This document shows, piece by piece, positions 17,001 through 25,952 of a DNA stretch of 45,256 bases. Every line of letters begins with the position of its first letter. Within the stretch, counting starts at the first letter, position 1. The translations under genes and the position numbers were made by a program. The notes beneath the pieces were generated by a model. The model had not been told where the DNA came from. It ran no database searches and saw only the letters and a program-made list of their open reading frames with translations. The stretch comes from Flavobacteriales bacterium UBA974 (GTDB lineage: Bacteria > Bacteroidota > Bacteroidia > Flavobacteriales_D > Sanyastnellaceae), in assembly GCA_002292405.1 (NCBI GenBank), contig DBBW01000004.1, positions 40,588 to 85,843 of the forward strand, read 5' to 3'.

Positions 17001-18752
17001 TTAGCCTAAATCCAAATCCAATCTTTTCCGCAAAACATCAAGACTTGGATTCTTTTTAACCATATCCATATACCTTTCTTTATCAGTCAAAAAAGTCTTA
17101 GGTGCATCATCACCATCTTCCGAAGGAATGACATTAATAGATAATTCAATGAAAGAATTCTTTACATTTTTTCGAAAATGAAAAAGCAAATCCGTACGCT
17201 CATCATTAAGCTGCACTTCCTGGAGCGCATTTAATACATTAAAAATCACCACATTGCCCTTCAACTCAAGCTCACACATTGTTAATGTAGAAACCAAACT
17301 AACCCGCTTCGCCTTCTTATGAATATCGATAAAAAGCACCAATGCCGCTTTAATCTTTTCTATTGTAACCTCCTCCTTCCAAGACTCATCCAACTCATTC
17401 TCTTTATTATCAAAATCTGAGTTTACCGTTTCTGAAAGACTCTTTGATTTCCCAGCCAACTTCACTCCTCCACCACGCAATTTTCCGGACACAACTTTCT
17501 TAGCTACAGGAACAGAAGAAATCTCTTTTAATTTTTGGGGTTTTGGAGCGGGAGTAGGAGTAGGTATTACGAATGAAACCGCTTGTTTGTCTTTAAGCTT
17601 AGGCTTTTCATTTACCTCAACAACACCCTCTAAATCAGGTGGGATTAATTCGTTAAAGCTTTTTTTTTTCTCCACCGATGGTAGAGGATTTTCTGAGGAG
17701 CCTTTTAAGGAGCAAATCTTCATGACTGCAAGCTCAACTAGCAATCGCTGTTGCTGGCTCGTCCTGTACTGGGTGTCAGATTCATTGGTGATTGAAAGAG
17801 CATCCACAATAAAATGTAAGTCTGTAAGAGAAGCTTGTTCTGAGAACCTCGTTTTCACCTCTGGGGTTGCCTCCATCAATTGAAGTGTTCGCGAGTCACG
17901 ACAAACCATCAAGCTACGCAAATGATTTCCTAACCCTGAAAGAAAATGGTGCGCATCAAAGCCCCGAGCTAAGACGCTATCAAACAACAACAAAGAATCG
18001 GGAATATTTGCACTTAATGCAAAGTCAATGATTTGAAAATAAGTATCGTGATCAAGTACATGCAACTGCTCCGTAACGATATCATATGTAAGTTCCTTGC
18101 CTGCAAAAGCAATAAGTTGATCAAACATACTTAATGCATCTCGCAGAGCCCCATCAGCTTTTGCCGCAATAACATGCAATGCCTCAGGCGTTGTTTTCAC
18201 TCCTTCCTTGACAGCTATCTCCTGAAGACTAGAAACAATATCAGGAACAGTAATTCTATGGAAATCAAAAATCTGACAACGAGAAAGAATCGTAGGTAAG
18301 ATTTTGTGCTTTTCTGTTGTAGCAAGAATAAAAACAGCATGAGCAGGTGGCTCTTCTAGTGTTTTAAGAAAAGCGTTAAAAGCAGCCTGACTGAGCATAT
18401 GAACCTCATCGATGATGTACACCTTATAGACTCCGTGTTGAGGTGGTATTCTAACTTGCTCAACAATACTTCTAATATCTTCAACTTTATTATTAGATGC
18501 TGCATCAAGTTCGAAAACATTGAAAGCCATCGCATCATCATCCGGTGCGAAACCATTAATTGCTCTTGCAAAAATTCTAGCACTTGTTGTTTTACCAACT
18601 CCTCGTGGACCACAGAATAAATAAGCTTGAGCAATTGTGCCAGAAGAAATTGCTTTTTGAAGAGTTTGAGTAATCCCTGATTGACCCACAACAGAATCCC
18701 AATCTTGAGGTCTATATTTCCTTGCGGAAACTAAATAATTGTTCTCACTCAT
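17001..18752 (-). CDS. dnaX: DNA polymerase III subunits gamma/tau
   Basis: Clamp-loader ATPase of the replicative polymerase. Visible features are YRPQDWDSVVGQ, Walker A GPRGVGKTTSARIFARAING (about 49-68), Walker B IIDEVHMLSQ, the sensor TTEKHKILPTILSRCQIFDF, and domain III with ALRDALSMFDQ. The four-cysteine zinc module normally found after Walker A is absent: ING is followed by APDDDAMAFNVFELDAASNN. The C-terminal half (about 360-583) is charged and proline-rich and diverges as expected of a tau region. At 583 residues this is a full-length tau. The gene heads the minus-strand run and diverges from rpsF across 18753-18907. Confidence 0.95.
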   Translation of the reverse strand: MSENNYLVSARKYRPQDWDSVVGQSGITQTLQKAISSGTIAQAYLFCGPRGVGKTTSARIFARAINGFAPDDDAMAFNVFELDAASNNKVEDIRSIVEQVRIPPQHGVYKVYIIDEVHMLSQAAFNAFLKTLEEPPAHAVFILATTEKHKILPTILSRCQIFDFHRITVPDIVSSLQEIAVKEGVKTTPEALHVIAAKADGALRDALSMFDQLIAFAGKELTYDIVTEQLHVLDHDTYFQIIDFALSANIPDSLLLFDSVLARGFDAHHFLSGLGNHLRSLMVCRDSRTLQLMEATPEVKTRFSEQASLTDLHFIVDALSITNESDTQYRTSQQQRLLVELAVMKICSLKGSSENPLPSVEKKKSFNELIPPDLEGVVEVNEKPKLKDKQAVSFVIPTPTPAPKPQKLKEISSVPVAKKVVSGKLRGGGVKLAGKSKSLSETVNSDFDNKENELDESWKEEVTIEKIKAALVLFIDIHKKAKRVSLVSTLTMCELELKGNVVIFNVLNALQEVQLNDERTDLLFHFRKNVKNSFIELSINVIPSEDGDDAPKTFLTDKERYMDMVKKNPSLDVLRKRLDLDLG

Positions 18753-18851
18753 ACTGCGAATATCGGGGGCATTTTATGATTGTGCAAAGTGAGTTTTACA
18801 CATTCTTTATAAGACCTTTGCAAAGTACCTAAATGATTTGCATTAAAACCC

Positions 18852-18882
18852 TTGCGTTTCCTTTATACATATCGTACTTTTG
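18852..18882 (+). promoter_or_regulatory. Promoter of the rpsF-rpsR-rplI operon
   Basis: TTG (18852-18854), a 20-base spacer and TACTTTTG (18875-18882) make an essentially perfect Bacteroidota TTG-N20-TAnnTTTG promoter. The expected start is near 18887, about 20 bases before the rpsF ATG. The rest of the divergent gap (18753-18851) holds further CTTTGCA strings, including the palindrome CTTTGCAAAG at 18816-18825. These could serve dnaX, but no clean box was seen for it. Confidence 0.75.
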
Positions 18883-18907
18883 CGCCCCATTTTAAATGAA
18901 TAAAAGA

Positions 18908-19288
18908 ATGAATCGTTACGAAACTGTTTTCATTATGACTCCCGTGTTATCTGCTGAGCAGGTGGCGGAAACAGTAAAGAAGTACCGTGCAAGTATCGCC
19001 AGCAATGGTGGTAAAATCGTCCATGAGGACGCATGGGGACTAAAGAAACTCGCTTACCCAATTCAGAAGAAGACCTCAGGCTTCTATCATCTGATTGAGT
19101 GGGAAGCTGCAGGAACTGCTGTCATACCCTTCGAGACTGAATTCCGTCGCGATGAGAGAATCATGAGATTCCTCACTACTGCTATGGATAAGCATCACAT
19201 TAATTACGCGCAATCTCGCCGCGACAAGTCTAACCGCAAAGAAGAAGCTCCAGTAAAGGAAGAAGCTTCTACTGAAGAAAAAGCTTAA
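18908..19288 (+). CDS. rpsF: 30S ribosomal protein S6 (bS6)
   Basis: Small-subunit protein that pairs with S18 on the platform of the 30S subunit. The core is MNRYETVFIMTPVLSAEQV...GGKIVHEDAWGLKKLAYPIQKKTSGFYHLIEWEA, followed by an acidic-lysine tail rich in Glu that is typical of this phylum. The ATG at 18908 begins at the universal MNRYET; an in-frame ATG at 18896 adds only MNKR. It is the first gene of the S6-S18-L9 operon, with no ssb or priB between, the usual Bacteroidota order. Base use is GC-richer than neighbours, consistent with high expression. Confidence 0.96.
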   Translation: MNRYETVFIMTPVLSAEQVAETVKKYRASIASNGGKIVHEDAWGLKKLAYPIQKKTSGFYHLIEWEAAGTAVIPFETEFRRDERIMRFLTTAMDKHHINYAQSRRDKSNRKEEAPVKEEASTEEKA

Positions 19289-19300
19289 AGAACTGAAATC

Positions 19301-19564
19301 ATGGCAGATAAAAAAGTACGCTACCTGAAATCTATCGAAATCGACACAAAAGAAGATCGTTACTGTCGATTCCGCAAAAAAGGATTTAAATACATTGATT
19401 ACAAGGATGCAGATTTCCTTCTAATGCTTTGTAACCCTCAAGGTAAAATTTTACCACGTCGTTTAACTGGAACAAGCTTAAAGTACCAACGCAAAGCGTC
19501 TCAGGCAATTAAAAAAGCCCGTCACCTTGCATTGATGCCATACGTAGCTGACAATCTACATTAA
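19301..19564 (+). CDS. rpsR: 30S ribosomal protein S18 (bS18)
   Basis: The 87-residue protein binds S6 and 16S rRNA. The central FKYIDYKDADFLLMLCNPQGKILPRRLTGTSLKYQRKASQAIKKARHLALMPYV is the S18 signature, including the R-L-T-G-T turn and basic C-terminal helix. The N-terminus has KKVRYLKSIEIDTKEDRYCRFRKKG, containing two cysteines overall but no complete zinc motif. It starts 12 bases after rpsF and is followed 12 bases later by rplI. Confidence 0.97.
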   Translation: MADKKVRYLKSIEIDTKEDRYCRFRKKGFKYIDYKDADFLLMLCNPQGKILPRRLTGTSLKYQRKASQAIKKARHLALMPYVADNLH

Positions 19565-19576
19565 GAAATAAACGTC

Positions 19577-20023
19577 ATGCACATTATCCTTAAAGAAGAC
19601 GTCGATAAAGTCGGAAACAAAAATGACATCGTTTCTGTCAAAACTGGATTCGCACGCAATTACCTTATTCCACAAGGAAAGGCAATTTGTGCAACTGAAT
19701 CAGCTAGAAAAGTTGTTGCTGAAGATATTAGACAACAATCTCACAAAGCTGAGAAAGCCCTAGAAGCTGCAAATGTCATCGTTGAAAACCTAAACAAACT
19801 AACTGTTAAGATTGGAGCTAAAGCTGGTGAGACTGGTAAGATATTTGGTTCTGTAAACAGCATCCAATTGGCTGAAGCAATTCAAGCTGCTGGATTTGAT
19901 ATAGAACGAAAGCAGATCGTTTTATCTAATGATGCTATTAAAGAACTCGGAAGTTACGAAGCAAAAGTAAAAGTTCACAAAGACACTGTTGCAACCGTTA
20001 AGTTTGATGTTGTAGCTGAGTAA
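19577..20023 (+). CDS. rplI: 50S ribosomal protein L9 (bL9)
   Basis: The 148 residues have the L9 two-domain form: an N-terminal rRNA-binding domain (MHIILKEDVDKVGNKNDIVSVKTGFARNYLIPQGKA), a long connecting helix (about 40-75), and a C-terminal domain (KAGETGKIFGSVNSIQLAEAIQAAGFDIERKQI). L9 helps maintain reading frame. It is the last gene of the operon, and a strong hairpin terminator follows 22 bases after the stop. Confidence 0.97.
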   Translation: MHIILKEDVDKVGNKNDIVSVKTGFARNYLIPQGKAICATESARKVVAEDIRQQSHKAEKALEAANVIVENLNKLTVKIGAKAGETGKIFGSVNSIQLAEAIQAAGFDIERKQIVLSNDAIKELGSYEAKVKVHKDTVATVKFDVVAE

Positions 20024-20045
20024 TCACTTCACATTATACAATATT

Positions 20046-20074
20046 AAAAGGCTCGTTCACGCGAGCTTTTTTTT
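20046..20074 (+). terminator. Intrinsic terminator after rplI
   Basis: GCTCG (20051-20055), loop TTCACG, CGAGC (20062-20066), then eight T. The preceding A run can extend the stem against the T tract. It closes the S6-S18-L9 operon and separates it from uvrB. Confidence 0.85.
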
Positions 20075-20098
20075 GGTCTAAACTCGTTTTTAGAGACA

Positions 20099-20106
20099 TA
20101 TCTTTG
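20099..20106 (+). promoter_or_regulatory. -7 box in front of uvrB
   Basis: TATCTTTG is an exact TAnnTTTG. It is followed by five bases and the uvrB ATG, implying a leaderless or near-leaderless mRNA. The nearest upstream TTG (20073-20075) is 23 bases away, slightly longer than usual. Confidence 0.55.
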
Positions 20107-20111
20107 AAAAT

Positions 20112-22103
20112 ATGCCAGACTTCGAATTAATTAGCGACTACACACCTCAAGGAGATCAAGGCGAGGCGATAAAACAATTGGTCAGCGGGGTGAATGATGG
20201 CACTAAACATCAGGTTTTACTTGGAGTTACTGGATCTGGGAAGACGTTTACAATTGCGAATATGATCGCTCAAACCAATCGGCCAACATTAGTGTTATCT
20301 CACAACAAAACCCTTGCAGCGCAGCTTTATAGTGAGTTTAAAGGTTTTTTTCCAAACAACCAAGTCGAATATTTCGTTAGTTATTATGACTACTACCAAC
20401 CTGAAGCCTTCCTGCCTGCTTCTAACACATATATAGAGAAAGACCTACAAATTAATGATGAACTTGAGAAACTGAGATTGAGTACAACATCTGCTTTACT
20501 GAGCGGCAGAAGGGATGTAATCGTTGTTGCTAGCATAAGTTGCATATACGGGATTGGAAACCCTGTCGAATTTCACAAGAGTGTAATTACGCTGAAAGCT
20601 GGGTTAAAAATCACTAGAAACGCTCTCTTACATAAGTTAGTTTCGAGTTTATACAGCAGATCTCAGCTCGAGTTAACAAGAGGAACATTCAGGGTACAGG
20701 GAGATACCGTTGATGTTTTTCTTGCATACGCTGATCATGCTCTTAGGATTTCTTTTTGGGGTGATGAGATTGAGACATTGCATACCATAGATCCCGAGTC
20801 AGGAACGAGACTTCATGGTTTCGAAAAGTTCCTGGTTTATCCTGCAAATTTATTTGTGAGTAGTAAGGAAAATACTGATTCGGCGGTTTGGTCTATTCAA
20901 CAAGATTTAGAAAAGCAGAAGAAGTATTTTACTGACAACATGCTTCTTTCTGAAGCCAAAAGAATAGAAGAACGAACCCTCTACGACCTTGAGATGATTA
21001 AAGAACTTGGCTATTGTTCAGGCATTGAGAATTACTCAAGATATTTTGACAAACGCAAGCCTGGAGAACGACCCTTTTGTCTACTTGACTATTTCGACGA
21101 TGACTTTTTACTTGTTGTAGATGAAAGTCACGTAACACTACCGCAAGTTGGAGCAATGTATGGTGGAGATCGCTCGAGGAAGATGAACTTAGTAGAACAC
21201 GGTTTTCGCCTACCCTCAGCTTTAGACAATAGGCCACTTACGGCAGAAGAATTTACTGAGATGCTTAACCAGGCCATTTACGTGAGTGCAACACCAGCTG
21301 ATTTGGAATTAGAAAGATCTGAAGGTTTAATTGTTGAGCAGGTTATCAGGCCAACCGGTCTTTTAGACCCACCTATAGAAGTTAGACCATGCACAAATCA
21401 AGTGGATGATTTAGTTGAAGAAATTCGCAATGTTATCGACATGAACGACAGAGTTCTCGTGACAACTTTAACAAAGCGCATGTCTGAGGAATTGACTAAA
21501 TATCTCGAAAAAATCAACATTTCTACTCGCTACATACATTCCGAGGTGAAGACTCTTGATAGGGTGGCTATTTTACAAGACTTAAGGGACGGAGTCTTCG
21601 ATGTTTTAGTGGGAGTTAACCTTCTTCGTGAGGGTTTAGATTTACCTGAAGTTTCTCTCGTAGCAATCATGGATGCTGACAAAGAAGGGTTTTTGCGTAG
21701 CGTTCGTTCTTTAACCCAAACTGCAGGTCGTGCAGCCCGTAATGTAAATGGCCGTGTAATTATGTACGCTGACAAAGTGACGAAAAGCATGCAGATTACA
21801 ATTGACGAAACTTCTAGGAGAAGGATTAAGCAAGAAAAATACAATGAGCTGAACGGTTTAAGTCCAATGCAAATTAAACGATCAGCAGGCAGAGCAAACC
21901 TTGCCGCGGAACCAAAACCTACACTTTCGAAACAAACTTCAGACCCAGTACTTCTGTCCATGTCTATTGAGCAGTTAAATCAACAAGCAGAAATAGCGAA
22001 GCGCTCGATGGATAAAGCTGCTAAAGAATTAGACTTCATGGAAGCGGCTAGACTTCGCGATGAGTTCTTTACAATAAAAAATCTTTTAGAAGTTAAAGGG
22101 TAG
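20112..22103 (+). CDS. uvrB: Excinuclease ABC subunit B
   Basis: DNA-damage verification helicase of nucleotide excision repair; it is loaded by UvrA and recruits UvrC. The 663 residues contain YTPQGDQGEAI (Q motif), Walker A GVTGSGKT (38-45), the damage-probing hairpin YYDYYQPEAFLPASNTYIEKD (about 93-113), VVDESH, and the C-terminal helicase motifs VGVNLLREGLDLPEVSLVAI and QTAGRAARN. The final 40 residues are the UVR domain (KAAKELDFMEAARLRDEF) that contacts UvrC. It follows the rplI terminator and probably has its own promoter with almost no leader. A small lipoprotein gene follows after 29 bases. Confidence 0.98.
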   Translation: MPDFELISDYTPQGDQGEAIKQLVSGVNDGTKHQVLLGVTGSGKTFTIANMIAQTNRPTLVLSHNKTLAAQLYSEFKGFFPNNQVEYFVSYYDYYQPEAFLPASNTYIEKDLQINDELEKLRLSTTSALLSGRRDVIVVASISCIYGIGNPVEFHKSVITLKAGLKITRNALLHKLVSSLYSRSQLELTRGTFRVQGDTVDVFLAYADHALRISFWGDEIETLHTIDPESGTRLHGFEKFLVYPANLFVSSKENTDSAVWSIQQDLEKQKKYFTDNMLLSEAKRIEERTLYDLEMIKELGYCSGIENYSRYFDKRKPGERPFCLLDYFDDDFLLVVDESHVTLPQVGAMYGGDRSRKMNLVEHGFRLPSALDNRPLTAEEFTEMLNQAIYVSATPADLELERSEGLIVEQVIRPTGLLDPPIEVRPCTNQVDDLVEEIRNVIDMNDRVLVTTLTKRMSEELTKYLEKINISTRYIHSEVKTLDRVAILQDLRDGVFDVLVGVNLLREGLDLPEVSLVAIMDADKEGFLRSVRSLTQTAGRAARNVNGRVIMYADKVTKSMQITIDETSRRRIKQEKYNELNGLSPMQIKRSAGRANLAAEPKPTLSKQTSDPVLLSMSIEQLNQQAEIAKRSMDKAAKELDFMEAARLRDEFFTIKNLLEVKG

Positions 22104-22132
22104 CAATAAGAAAAGCATTAGTAGATTGCAAT

Positions 22133-22561
22133 ATGAAAAAAATATTTTACATTCTAATAGGAACATCGTTGCTATTTATATTGGGATGTATGACAAATAA
22201 AACAAAAGCGAATAATATTGCAAAACAATGGTCTACCGCTGTTGCTGATTCAACCGAGTTTGCTTCTACTACATTCACGTTCAAAGACGTAAAGGTTGAG
22301 GGTGACACATTGATTGCAAATGTTCAGTATTCCGGTGGATGCGGAGAACACAAATTCGAGATGAAAAAAAATGGCTTTTTAATGAAGAGTCTCCCGCCCA
22401 AGCAGCCCATACAAATCATACACTTAAGCACAGTCGACCATTGTAGATCTCTGATAAATGAAGACTTAAAATTCGACATCAGCAGCTTTCGTGGTACTCC
22501 TCATGGAACAACCGTTTTACTTTTAGAAAATTGGACCTCAGATATTATCTATAGTTATTAA
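22133..22561 (+). CDS. Small lipoprotein of unknown function
   Basis: The 142 residues begin with a lipoprotein signal: MKKIFYILIGTSLLFILGCM, with C19 as the acylation site and no retention signal that I can judge. The mature part contains YSGGCGEHKFEMKKNG, then IQIIHLSTVDHCRSLI and LKFDISSFRGTPHGTTVLLL. The conserved-looking Gly-Gly-Cys-Gly-Glu-His and Asp-His-Cys-Arg pairs suggest a disulphide or metal site. I recall similar unnamed proteins in Bacteroidota but know no function. It lies between uvrB and the protease gene, close to both (29 and 19 bases). A weak TA-GA-TTG box ends 4 bases before its ATG. Confidence 0.75.
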   Translation: MKKIFYILIGTSLLFILGCMTNKTKANNIAKQWSTAVADSTEFASTTFTFKDVKVEGDTLIANVQYSGGCGEHKFEMKKNGFLMKSLPPKQPIQIIHLSTVDHCRSLINEDLKFDISSFRGTPHGTTVLLLENWTSDIIYSY

Positions 22562-22580
22562 ACCTGTTATTGAAACCAAC

Positions 22581-24839
22581 ATGCGAAACATTTATTCTAC
22601 AGTTGCAGTACTCTTAAGTATTGCTTCTTTTTCATTTTCGGCCACAGGCCAAATCAACTACGGTGGATCTCCATCGTTACTTGTGAACCAAGAGACTTTG
22701 ACTGAAACCAGAGTCGTCATGCCTGCAATCTCAAGAGATGTTTTAGCTCAAGAAGATGCTGTTACTGACCAAATCAAAGAGGTGCCTTGGAGATTTGGTG
22801 TAGAAAACGAAGTGAATTTCTCGCCAGTGAATAGCGGATACTGGACGATAGAGGGAGACGAACAAGTATGGCGTCTCGAGATCTCTTGCTCAGATGCAAC
22901 TTCTGTATCCGTCAGATTTGCTGAGTTTGGATTAGAAAAGGGTGCTTATTTGTTTGTTTGGTCTAAAAATAGCCACGCATTCATCGGGAAATTTGACCAC
23001 AGATCTAAGAAAGACTGGGGCGGATTAGCCACAGGAGTGGTTGAAGGATCTGAAGTGGTTGTTGAATACCACCAACCAATTTCGATGGGGACAACCGCAC
23101 CCATCCTCATAGACCAAATTGTTTACGGGTACCGTAGCTTACTACTATACCCAGGAAGTCAAGCAGCTGTTGAGCGTGGGCCATTCGGAAACTCAGGAGC
23201 TTGTAACATTAATGTTAACTGTCCAGAAGGCGCACTTTGGGCAACCGAGAAGCGTTCAGTGGCACTCATCGTTCAAGGTGGCTTCGCGGCTTGCACCGGT
23301 GCTTTAATAAACAACACTTTAAACGACGGCACTCCATACTTCCTGACAGCTAACCACTGCTTAGGAAATCCTGGTGCATGGCTTTACTACTTCAACCATG
23401 AGAGCGCAACTTGCAACGGAAACACCGGGCCGACGAACCAATCAGTCAGTGGTGGGACGACGCTGGTAAGCAACGGAGCTTCTGACTATGCACTTCTCCA
23501 GCTAAGTGAAACTCCGCCCGCATCATTTAACGTACAGTATGCGGGGTGGGACGCTTCAGGTGACACTCCTTTAAATGCAACTGGAATCCACCATCCATCA
23601 GGCGATCTGAAGAAAATTTGCTTCGAAGATGACAGCCCCTATTTTGCTTCAGCAGGTGGAGCAGCTGTTTGGATGATCGACCAGTGGGAACTTGGAGTGA
23701 CAGAACCAGGATCATCTGGAGCTCCTCTTTTTGACCACAACCACCGCATCATAGGGCAGCTTTACGGTGGTGCTGCAGCGTGTGCAGGAAACGTAAACAA
23801 CGGCCAACTTGACTACTACGGGCGACTTAATGAAAGCTACACTCTCGGAGCTGCTGAATACCTCGACCCTACTGGATCTGGAATATTGACTTGGGATGGT
23901 TATCCTGACGGAGCTGTTTCTTACGCGAACGATGCGGGGGTTTCTATCGAAGGAGCTCCTGATGGACTTCTTTGTGGAGCTGCGAGTATTTCTCTTGAGA
24001 TGATTCTTATGAATACAGGAACTGAAACGCTGACATCGGCTACGCTTATCTACAACGTCAATGGGACAAGCGCTCAGCAAGTGAATTGGGCTGGTAACCT
24101 TGAGCAATATGAGTCTGAGACTATTTTAATCCCTACGTTCGATGCTGTAGGAGGAGAAAACACTGTAACAGTAGTAGTGAGTAACCCCAACGGCATAACT
24201 GATGAGAATTTACTCAACAACAATTCTGTCGTTTCATTCTCTACTTTCTCTGGCGAGACACTTGATTTAACGCTTGCAATCACTTTAGATGACTGGGGTT
24301 CTGAAATCACTTGGGAGGTTCTGGAACTCGGAACTGTACTTTACTCCGGCGGACCATATGAAGATGACATGGATGGCGAAATCATTATCGAAGATCTTTG
24401 CTTGGAGGAAGGTTGCTATATTTTCAAAATCATGGATTCATACGGAGATGGTCTGTGCTGTGAATACGGACTTGGTCACTGGGAAATTTTAAATGATGAC
24501 GGAGCAATCATTGCATACAGCAATGGAGAGTTCGGTGAATCGGAAACAGACCAATTCTGTACAAATGACGAACCCAATGCAATTGATGCTTTTTTTTCAA
24601 ACACAGAAGGTCTTGTTTACCCAAACCCTGCGAATGAAAGCTTAACGATTGAGCTCCCGACACTGGAGGGACGTATTGTCATTACTGACCTTGAAGGCCG
24701 CACAATAATGAATTTTAACCTTGTAGCTGAGACGAGCACAACCCTTGACGTTAGCTCTTGGTCTGAGGGGATGTATCTCATAACATTTGTAGGTGCAGAT
24801 TCAGAAATTGTTACGCGACGAATCACAATAACTCACTAA
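22581..24839 (+). CDS. Secreted trypsin-like serine protease with T9SS sorting domain
   Basis: The 752-residue exported protease resembles lysyl endopeptidase (Achromobacter protease I). It has a signal peptide (1-23, ending FSATGQ), a pro-region (about 25-200) and a catalytic domain (about 205-430). The triad is visible: H259 in TPYFLTANHCLG, D302 in GASDYALLQL, S379 in EPGSSGAPLFD. Several cysteines in CNINVNCPEG, FAACTG and AACAGN fit its disulphides. A CARDB-like beta domain (about 450-560) follows, then a segment with DSYGDGLCCEYG (about 645-660), and a C-terminal sorting domain (LVYPNPANESLTIELP, about 680-752). It should leave the cell through the T9SS. Lysine specificity is inferred only. 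Confidence 0.93.
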   Translation: MRNIYSTVAVLLSIASFSFSATGQINYGGSPSLLVNQETLTETRVVMPAISRDVLAQEDAVTDQIKEVPWRFGVENEVNFSPVNSGYWTIEGDEQVWRLEISCSDATSVSVRFAEFGLEKGAYLFVWSKNSHAFIGKFDHRSKKDWGGLATGVVEGSEVVVEYHQPISMGTTAPILIDQIVYGYRSLLLYPGSQAAVERGPFGNSGACNINVNCPEGALWATEKRSVALIVQGGFAACTGALINNTLNDGTPYFLTANHCLGNPGAWLYYFNHESATCNGNTGPTNQSVSGGTTLVSNGASDYALLQLSETPPASFNVQYAGWDASGDTPLNATGIHHPSGDLKKICFEDDSPYFASAGGAAVWMIDQWELGVTEPGSSGAPLFDHNHRIIGQLYGGAAACAGNVNNGQLDYYGRLNESYTLGAAEYLDPTGSGILTWDGYPDGAVSYANDAGVSIEGAPDGLLCGAASISLEMILMNTGTETLTSATLIYNVNGTSAQQVNWAGNLEQYESETILIPTFDAVGGENTVTVVVSNPNGITDENLLNNNSVVSFSTFSGETLDLTLAITLDDWGSEITWEVLELGTVLYSGGPYEDDMDGEIIIEDLCLEEGCYIFKIMDSYGDGLCCEYGLGHWEILNDDGAIIAYSNGEFGESETDQFCTNDEPNAIDAFFSNTEGLVYPNPANESLTIELPTLEGRIVITDLEGRTIMNFNLVAETSTTLDVSSWSEGMYLITFVGADSEIVTRRITITH

Positions 24840-24854
24840 CCAAATGAAGCGTAG

Positions 24855-25952
24855 ATGATAGGGTTTGCTACTATACTTGCGCTATTTGGACTTATAACTA
24901 GAGGGGTTTGGGCTATGTACTTTAGTGCAAGGCGCAAGCCCCTTTCTTCAATTCCGATAAAAAACATACAAAAGATAAACTTCAGTATTGTTGTGTGTAT
25001 GCACAATGAGGCTCAGCATGTTGATTCACTCATTCATTCTCTTTTAAACCAAACCCCTTCCCCTCCGGAAATACTGATCATCAACGATGGTAGCACTGAT
25101 GAAACCTCGGAAAAACTAAATGCCTTTCTAGATAAAAACGATTCAATTAGGGTGATTCATCTAAAGAGTGGAGGAATTGGGAAAAAGAGGCCGCTTGCTA
25201 CAGGCATTAAAGAAGCAAAGCACAATATCATTTTGTGTACTGATGCAGATTGTATTCCACAAAGCAATGATTGGGCGGCCTTAATGGTTGAAAACTTAGG
25301 AGATAAATACCAACTTAAACTTGGCGTAAGCTTGCCGTTTAAAGGCAGTGGGTTTTTAGGGAAATTACAAAGTTTTGAAGCTGAGAGAATCGCTCTAAAC
25401 TATATCGGAATGGCGGAATCTGGCTATCCCTATATGGGTGTGGGTCGCAACCTTGCATTTTTAAAATCTAGCTGGGAAAGTGTGGGTGGATTTGACAGTC
25501 ACCTACACATTGCCTCGGGTGATGATGATTTATTTGTTCAGGACATGGTGGAAAGTGGAGCAAGCGTGGGGACTGTTGTAAGGAAGGAGGGGCAGAGTAA
25601 TTCTGTTTGGCCTAACACATGGAGAAAGTGGATGAACCAAATGAAGCGGCACTTATCCGCAAGCACAAACTACAGGAAATCAACTCTTGTCTTGTTAAGC
25701 TTACCAGTGATCTCCGACTTAATGATCTATATAGGGGTCGTTCTTGAGTTTATGCACAGTAATGCTTGGATAGCAATTGGTATACTGGGGTTAAATGCAA
25801 TGTTTAGAGGTCTTATCTTTCGAACATTCCTGCTTAGAGCTGGTCGTCCCGGTAGAAATGCGTTCATGCTTTTGTTTGAACCTTTCATGGGGTTAATTAG
25901 GCAAGTTCTTTCATTGCAGGTTCTGATTTCGAAACCTAAACAATGGAAATAA
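24855..25952 (+). CDS. Membrane glycosyltransferase, family 2
   Basis: The 365 residues contain an N-terminal membrane helix (MIGFATILALFGLITRGVWAMYF), a GT-A catalytic domain and C-terminal membrane segments (about 275-345). FSIVVCMHNEAQHVDSLIHSLL and ILIINDGSTDETSEKL are the nucleotide-sugar half. DADC (about 129-132) is the metal-binding DxD-type motif, and SGDDDLFVQDM provides the acceptor-side acid. WRKWMNQMKRHL resembles the Q/RxxRW motif of processive or lipid-linked GT2 enzymes. The product is likely an envelope or exopolysaccharide glycan; donor and acceptor are unknown. The stop lies ten bases inside the next gene, an ECF sigma factor. Confidence 0.88.
   Translation: MIGFATILALFGLITRGVWAMYFSARRKPLSSIPIKNIQKINFSIVVCMHNEAQHVDSLIHSLLNQTPSPPEILIINDGSTDETSEKLNAFLDKNDSIRVIHLKSGGIGKKRPLATGIKEAKHNIILCTDADCIPQSNDWAALMVENLGDKYQLKLGVSLPFKGSGFLGKLQSFEAERIALNYIGMAESGYPYMGVGRNLAFLKSSWESVGGFDSHLHIASGDDDLFVQDMVESGASVGTVVRKEGQSNSVWPNTWRKWMNQMKRHLSASTNYRKSTLVLLSLPVISDLMIYIGVVLEFMHSNAWIAIGILGLNAMFRGLIFRTFLLRAGRPGRNAFMLLFEPFMGLIRQVLSLQVLISKPKQWK

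Noticed and set aside
18816..18825. CTTTGCAAAG palindrome in the dnaX-rpsF gap
   Set aside because: Only ten bases and composed of promoter-like TTTG strings on both strands; likely a by-product of -7 boxes, not an operator.
21530..21961. 143-codon minus-strand ORF inside uvrB
   Set aside because: Antisense to conserved helicase motifs of uvrB; Ser/Arg/Lys-rich shadow translation.
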